Source: Argopecten irradians
Lineage: Eukaryota; Mollusca; Bivalvia; Pectinida; Pectinidae
Assembly (NCBI RefSeq): GCF_041381155.1
Contig: NC_091143.1
Coordinates: 22,967,695-23,031,694 of the forward strand
DNA: 64,000 nucleotides
Reading direction: 5' to 3'
Shown: positions 52,001-64,000 of the stretch, one piece after another
Layout: every line of letters begins with the position of its first letter
Position numbering within the stretch: the first letter of the stretch is position 1
Program-made: the position numbers and the translations under genes
The notes under the pieces: model-generated
What the model was told of the DNA's origin: nothing
Seen by the model: only the letters and a program-made list of their open reading frames with translations
The model's database searches: none

Positions 52001-54873
52001 AATTACTGCGCGTTACTTGACTATTACTGGGCCAGACGACAAAACAGTGAAATTAATCTTCACTGTTAACATGGATTATGCAAATGATTTCGCATTTGTT
52101 TGGTGCTGTAACCTCATCTTTGGTCATCGATATAATCCTTATTATGTTATAATTGGTTTTTAGAAACTTTTCATTTTTGTTTCGAATGGTAATGGGCCTT
52201 TAACCACTCCGCCATCACAGCCCCCACCTCAACATGACATCTGGATGGTACAAACATGGAAGTGATGTGAGAGGTTGCAATGAAGTGGACGACCAAGGGT
52301 TACATTAAAACAAATTTTATCATTCACAAACATAATATTATATATAAATGGATGAAATAATAAACATGGAGGGCAAGAAAATACATTGTCATGATGATTT
52401 AAAATCACTAACATGCCTAAATACATGCATGTCATTGTTTCGCAGTAACATCATATGGTTTCAACTTGATAGGTCTTACTATAATTGTGACATTTTGAAC
52501 AAACAGTTTAAGAATACAATTCCTTTGTCTTAAGATATCCTAGACTTACCTGTTTTCTGTGAATACATCAAGCATATTCTCTGTCAGCCAAATGTTCTTC
52601 TGAGAAACATCCCCACCTGCATGAGTAAATGAATACATGCATTACATGATGACAAATAAACACTGTTAGACAGATTTTTTTACAGGTATCTGAAGTTATT
52701 TCTTAAAGATTGAGTAAAAGCTAATAAAAAGTGTATACAAACAAATATTGAGGAATAATCACAAATTATCCAAATTACATTAAGTTCTAGTATTACTCAC
52801 CTGCTCATGAGAAGTTTATAAAAACATTAATAAAAAACTATTATTTTTGTTTTGTTTTTACTCACCAGCTATCTGTCGGAGAAGACTGAGACACACACTC
52901 TCTGTTCCATTTACTGAACTCTTCACTAGTGATCTCAATAACCATATAACCTATATCAAATAATACAGTCATGATTTATTTTAGATTTTAGTAAACATTT
53001 TAGATTATATCGAAACAATCAGATTTCAGTAATTTAGACAACTATCTTCATCATTTTCCTTCTCTTTTACAATATGGTGATTGTTGTAATATTTGAATAA
53101 ACACAACTCTTCAAAACATCTTTGAAATAAGAATAGAATATAATTGTGCTGAATGATACATTTTTAAGTGTGAACAAGTCAATGAATTGACACCTACAAT
53201 GTATACATGTGCATGTACTGTAAATATGAACTCACCTGAACCTTGGTATTGTCCAAAAGCTTCAACCATTTTTCAAATATCAGCTGGTTTGTATGTCTGA
53301 GAACAAGTGACATGGCATCCCTACTGATCAAGGTCATGTCCCGATAACTCTGAAAATGGTAGTCAGAAGATTAGTCATGATGAATAACTTATACAGAGTT
53401 ATTGCCCTTTGTAATGATTCTTCATTTGCTAACCTCCCTAAAGTGAAACTTATGTAGATATTTTTCAATTGTTTCTTTGAACATCAGGGTAAGGTAGTAA
53501 GGCTAAATATTTTTTAACATTTACATTGATTGAAAGACTCCAACACATCGAAAAAATTAATTTCTAGTGGAATGTATCCAGTTGATTTTTTTTTCCAAAT
53601 GAACCAGTGTATTATCAAAACTAATGAACATGGCAGTATGATATGACAGAACAGACCAGTTACATGATATCATATACATGTACTGTAAATACTGGAAATA
53701 CCCTTTTATAAGTTTACCTCATTGTGACCCTTTTATAAAATTTAGAACTGTACACAAATTATTGCTTCAAAGACCGCTAAAAAGCTTTGAAAAAACTTAT
53801 ACTAAAATGAGTATGCGTGTTTACAGTAAATATAAATGTAACAGGAGAGGAGAAAATGTAGCGGCTCGACCAGGATTCGAACCCGGGACCCTCTGAACAC
53901 TAGCTGAGTGCTCTACCGACTGAGCTACCTGGTCACCGATGATCAACCCAGTCCAATCCCGCTACATAAATTTGTATCAGAAGACCTAAAAGCTATAAAC
54001 ACCTTGACACATGCTGTGGGGTCAGTAAGGATTGCATACAGTAGTCCCAACTGTACTTCCTCATGCTGTAATGGTCCTTTTGATACCTGAAAAATCCACA
54101 AAAAGAACAGATAAATTCTAAAATCATTTTATTATATTGAACATGTGATATAGATTTAAATTATTAATTACATAAAAATTTTTCCTTTTTGAACTTCTCA
54201 TTTTTTTAAAAATTGCAATCTTTTCTTCTTAAATCTGTTTATTTTTAAGTTGATAAATTATAACTTACATAGGAATTGAGGGCGTCATTTGCCTCCCTGT
54301 CTGACATTCCATTTCGGATATTGTTAACAACATTGTAACACTGTTCAAATCTCTGAAAACACATAATGTACATCAATAAATTAGAAACAACAATTCATTC
54401 CATAAATATCATTATCCCTAAATTGTTTTTTGTTCATATCATGTCTTGTTACAAACAAATAAATGTCTTTAATGTATAGAAGAAAGCTGAGCATATGTTG
54501 TATATACTTGTACATCATTTTTTTTAAAGAAAGCCAGTCATGATTTTAGTTGTAAGTTTTAACAATAGTGCCCACTTAGAATTAATTACTAATTAGATTT
54601 AAATCTGTGTATTTCAACAAAATGTTACATCCAGAAGTTTAGCATGAGATAAGTTGACTTATTTTTATATAAATATTTGAAGGAAGTTTCATATTCTAAC
54701 AGTCACACATAAATAAAACTGTCATTTGCTAAGAAATACATGGAAAATAACAATCAAAATACAGGAAAAAAATAAAGTGCAACCCAAAATTTTACCTCGT
54801 TCAAATCATCCTTTGGTTCCAAAACAGTTGTTGCTACAAGTTTAGATTGCGTCAACTTTGCCGTTTGTTCCAT
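37061..54873 (-). CDS. INTS3: Integrator complex subunit 3
   Basis: Scaffold of Integrator (snRNA 3' processing, Pol II termination) and of the SOSS ssDNA-repair complex. 32 exons, 1021 aa (human 1043): 54796-54873, 54269-54352, 54003-54086, 53236-53349, 52866-52950, 52550-52616, 51408-51549, 50776-50905, 50397-50494, 50042-50089, 49710-49853, 48816-48903, 47992-48071, 47319-47410, 47063-47154, 46569-46688, 46104-46236, 45791-45848, 45308-45411, 45068-45112, 44342-44461, 43961-44054, 43570-43629, 43150-43218, 41355-41430, 41007-41120, 40549-40597, 40107-40274, 38712-38809, 38123-38195, 37699-37888, 37061-37129. Diagnostic stretches: [91 protein letters not shown]. It is all-helical, HEAT-like, ending in an acidic, basic-patch tail (PRAKKRKK) that fits a nuclear localisation signal. 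Start is the first Met before QTAKLTQSK; the frame stays open upstream, so a longer N-terminus is possible. Confidence 0.97.
38650..38750 (-). repeat. 56-bp tandem duplication of the INTS3 exon 29 donor
   Basis: Minus-strand ATATGCGACAGGTGTGTCGC with AACATATCTT and GTAAGT (true donor after 38712) is repeated 56 bp downstream as ATATGTGACAGGTGTATTGC with AACATATCCT and GTAAGT (38650-38694). Reading past the true donor gives TAA at once, so the second donor would truncate the protein. Confidence 0.85.
39004..39640. mobile_element. Tigger/pogo-like non-autonomous element (TA target)
   Basis: 637 bp flanked by TA. Ends CAGTATAACTTGTCTAAACC and GGTTTAGACAAATTATACTG, with subterminal GGTTTATACAGG-type repeats on both sides. 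In INTS3 intron 28. Confidence 0.75.
41551..42914. mobile_element. Tigger/pogo-like element, 1.36 kb (TA target)
   Basis: Flanked by TA. Ends CAGTGGACCCGCGATAATGC and ATTATCGAGGGTCCACTG; several internal AATCCGGACRG-type subterminal repeats. The CAGTGGACCCTCGATAATCC terminus is very close to the classical Tigger consensus. I found no transposase frame, so it is non-autonomous or internally deleted. In INTS3 intron 24. Confidence 0.8.
45096..45210 (-). repeat. 57-bp tandem duplication across the INTS3 exon 20 acceptor
   Basis: The beginning of exon 20 (minus strand TTAGAAGATTCTG) and the upstream intron bases recur upstream: CAGAATCTTCTAAAGACTTG on the plus strand at about 45153 copies CAGAATCTTCTAACGACCTG at 45096. 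The duplicate acceptor reads TTTCAA, so its AG is lost and it is presumably silent. Confidence 0.8.
48054..48251 (-). repeat. ~104-bp duplication across the INTS3 exon 13 acceptor
   Basis: CACAAGAATCGCAGGTTCTG (48054) is repeated as CACAAGAATAGCAGGTTCTG (48160), and similarity continues to GTGGYCAAGTA on both. On the minus strand both give ACAG then AACCTGCNATTCTTGTG, so an upstream decoy acceptor exists with exon start 48175, followed 17-18 nt later by a GT. The true exon start is 48071. Confidence 0.75.
48225..48330 (+). mobile_element. Possible tRNA-derived SINE remnant
   Basis: GGCCATGGTGGCCAAGTAG followed about 40 bp later by CACGAGTTCAAATCCCAC, which looks like a box B with its stem. 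The head is degenerate and it overlaps the end of the duplicated exon 13 flank. Confidence 0.35.
48729..48808. repeat. 26-bp tandem repeat, three copies
   Basis: CATACAGTATGAACACCTTT plus ACCTAT repeated three times without mismatches, ending 8 bp before the exon 12 donor of INTS3. Purely intronic; the splice site is not part of the unit. Confidence 0.9.
49294..49693. mobile_element. TTAA-type MITE (AGGCCCAYTACCTTTC family), copy 1
   Basis: 400 bp. Ends AGGCCCACTACCTTTCCG and CGGAAAGGTTATGGGCCT, right flank TTAA, left flank TGAA (one change). Homologous along its length to 51811-52199 (shared ATAACGCGGGT, CGTCCTAA, GCGCCAGA...AAAACAG). In INTS3 intron 11, ending 16 bp from the exon 11 donor. 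Confidence 0.8.
50935..51015. repeat. Short direct repeat in INTS3 intron 7
   Basis: TTACACATAACAAAGACATC and ATACACATAACAAATACATC, each followed by a TAAAGGGAGCTAGTATAA / TAATAGGGAACTAGGATAA block, spaced about 46 bp. It begins 30 bp upstream of the exon 8 acceptor and does not include the splice site. Confidence 0.75.
51811..52199. mobile_element. TTAA-type MITE (AGGCCCAYTACCTTTC family), copy 2
   Basis: 389 bp between intact TTAA sites. Ends AGACCCGCTACCTTTCTG and CGAATGGTAATGGGCCT. Same orientation as 49294-49693. In INTS3 intron 6. No coding capacity. Confidence 0.85.
53842..53975 (-). mobile_element. tRNA-derived SINE
   Basis: On the minus strand: GACCAGGTAGCTCAGTCGGTAGAGC (A-box within), GGGTTCGAATCCTGGTC (B-box), 7-bp acceptor-like stem GACCAGG/CCTGGTC, then a tail with TTTTCTCCTCTCCTGTTACA shared with 31678-31900. 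The anticodon arm does not fold properly, and a related copy exists, so this is a SINE head, not a working tRNA gene. In INTS3 intron 3. Confidence 0.75.
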
Positions 54874-55509
54874 TTCTTCATCTGAGTAAAATATTCTCCT
54901 AGTAATGAAATCATTTTGTTCCAACTAACACTGTGCATTGCACTCCATCCCCATTCTCCAATGGGGTAAGGGGCGGTAACTCTAAAAGTTTAAATAGACC
55001 GCCATGTTGACACTCTTTCGTTATAAAACTGTCGTATTGTTAGCTGCAGCGGAGATCAATAGCACATATTGATGGCTTAAAATATCCCTTGTATGATTAT
55101 CACGTTAGTAAATTGTACCATGGGGCAATAAATTAGCCAATTTAGAAGAAATCAGAGTTTTTTCTTCTATGCAAAATCTCTCCGCATGCAGGGGCCGTAA
55201 TTAGGACAAATAATGTCGCTAAAATAAACGGCGACATGGTTCTTTTAAGAAATGATCAGACGAATAATAATTTATGATATTATAATGCTAAAATGACATA
55301 TAAAAATGCTTACATTTACTGCTAATTATTATCAATAAAGAAACCGATATAGAAATAGATATTTCACGACATCTTATTGACCGGCATTTTCCGGGAATAT
55401 TACATTTGCATTGCATGCGGCCCATGCCCATATGATGATGCAATATTGTGATCTGTAGCCTCTATAAAACAGAAAGGGAGATTTTAATCACGACATAAGT
55501 TTGTTTTGT
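54874..55509. promoter_or_regulatory. Shared upstream region of INTS3 and NARS1
   Basis: 636 bp between two head-to-head start codons. It contains CCGCCATGTT at 54999-55008 (reverse AACATGGCGG, a YY1-type site common in housekeeping promoters) and TATAAA at 55463-55468, about 42 bp before the NARS1 ATG, which would give NARS1 a very short 5' UTR. The GGGGCGG at about 54970 could be an Sp-type site. Assignments are by motif only. Confidence 0.55.

Positions 55510-64000
<8,491 letters not shown>

Noticed and set aside
53863-53935. Apparent tRNA gene with good A and B boxes and acceptor stem
   Set aside because: The anticodon arm does not pair well, and the segment shares its tail with another interspersed copy at 31678-31900, so it is the head of a SINE.

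Overview
This is a window of animal nuclear DNA, most likely from a bivalve or other mollusc. It is AT-rich, with many short exons, GT-AG introns of a few hundred bases to a few kb, and numerous small non-autonomous DNA transposons and tRNA-derived SINEs. It also carries a long GTCCGTCGTCCG-bearing repeat of a kind I associate with bivalve introns. The species call is inference. The gene calls rest on splice-consistent translations compared with remembered vertebrate sequences.

Layout: (1) 1-6967, minus: a CIB2/CIB3-like EF-hand gene, 3' end outside the window. Its splice sites look intact, but exons 3-5 carry many small indels. (2) 6968-7393: a shared upstream region. (3) 7394-23711, plus: PIK3C3/VPS34, 23 exons, 891 aa, complete. 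(4) 25452-32430, minus: SRFBP1/BUD22-like, 7 exons, 640 aa, complete, with an unusual RGG-rich stretch. (5) 32431-37060: gene-poor, holding SINEs, a TTAA-type MITE and a 36-bp minisatellite. (6) 37061-54873, minus: INTS3, 32 exons, 1021 aa, complete. (7) 54874-55509: a second shared upstream region, with a YY1-like site and a TATA box. (8) 55510-64000+, plus: cytosolic asparaginyl-tRNA synthetase (NARS1), first 14 exons; the 3' third lies outside.

The genes form two head-to-head pairs (CIB/VPS34 and INTS3/NARS1). VPS34 and SRFBP1 converge tail-to-tail. The genes are unrelated housekeeping functions: endosome/autophagy lipid kinase, rRNA processing, Integrator/SOSS complex, translation. I see no operon-like logic.

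The most striking signal is a recurrent local architecture. At ten places in four genes, a short tandem duplication (about 46-105 bp) straddles an exon-intron junction, so a splice acceptor or donor plus adjoining codons is present in 2-5 copies. Examples are a 5-copy array of the NARS1 exon-13 donor, a 3-copy array of the VPS34 exon-8 acceptor, a duplicated terminal VPS34 exon in which both copies encode YWRK-stop, and an in-frame 51-nt near-copy of the start of VPS34 exon 22. Most alternatives would lead to an early stop; a few are in frame and could be used.
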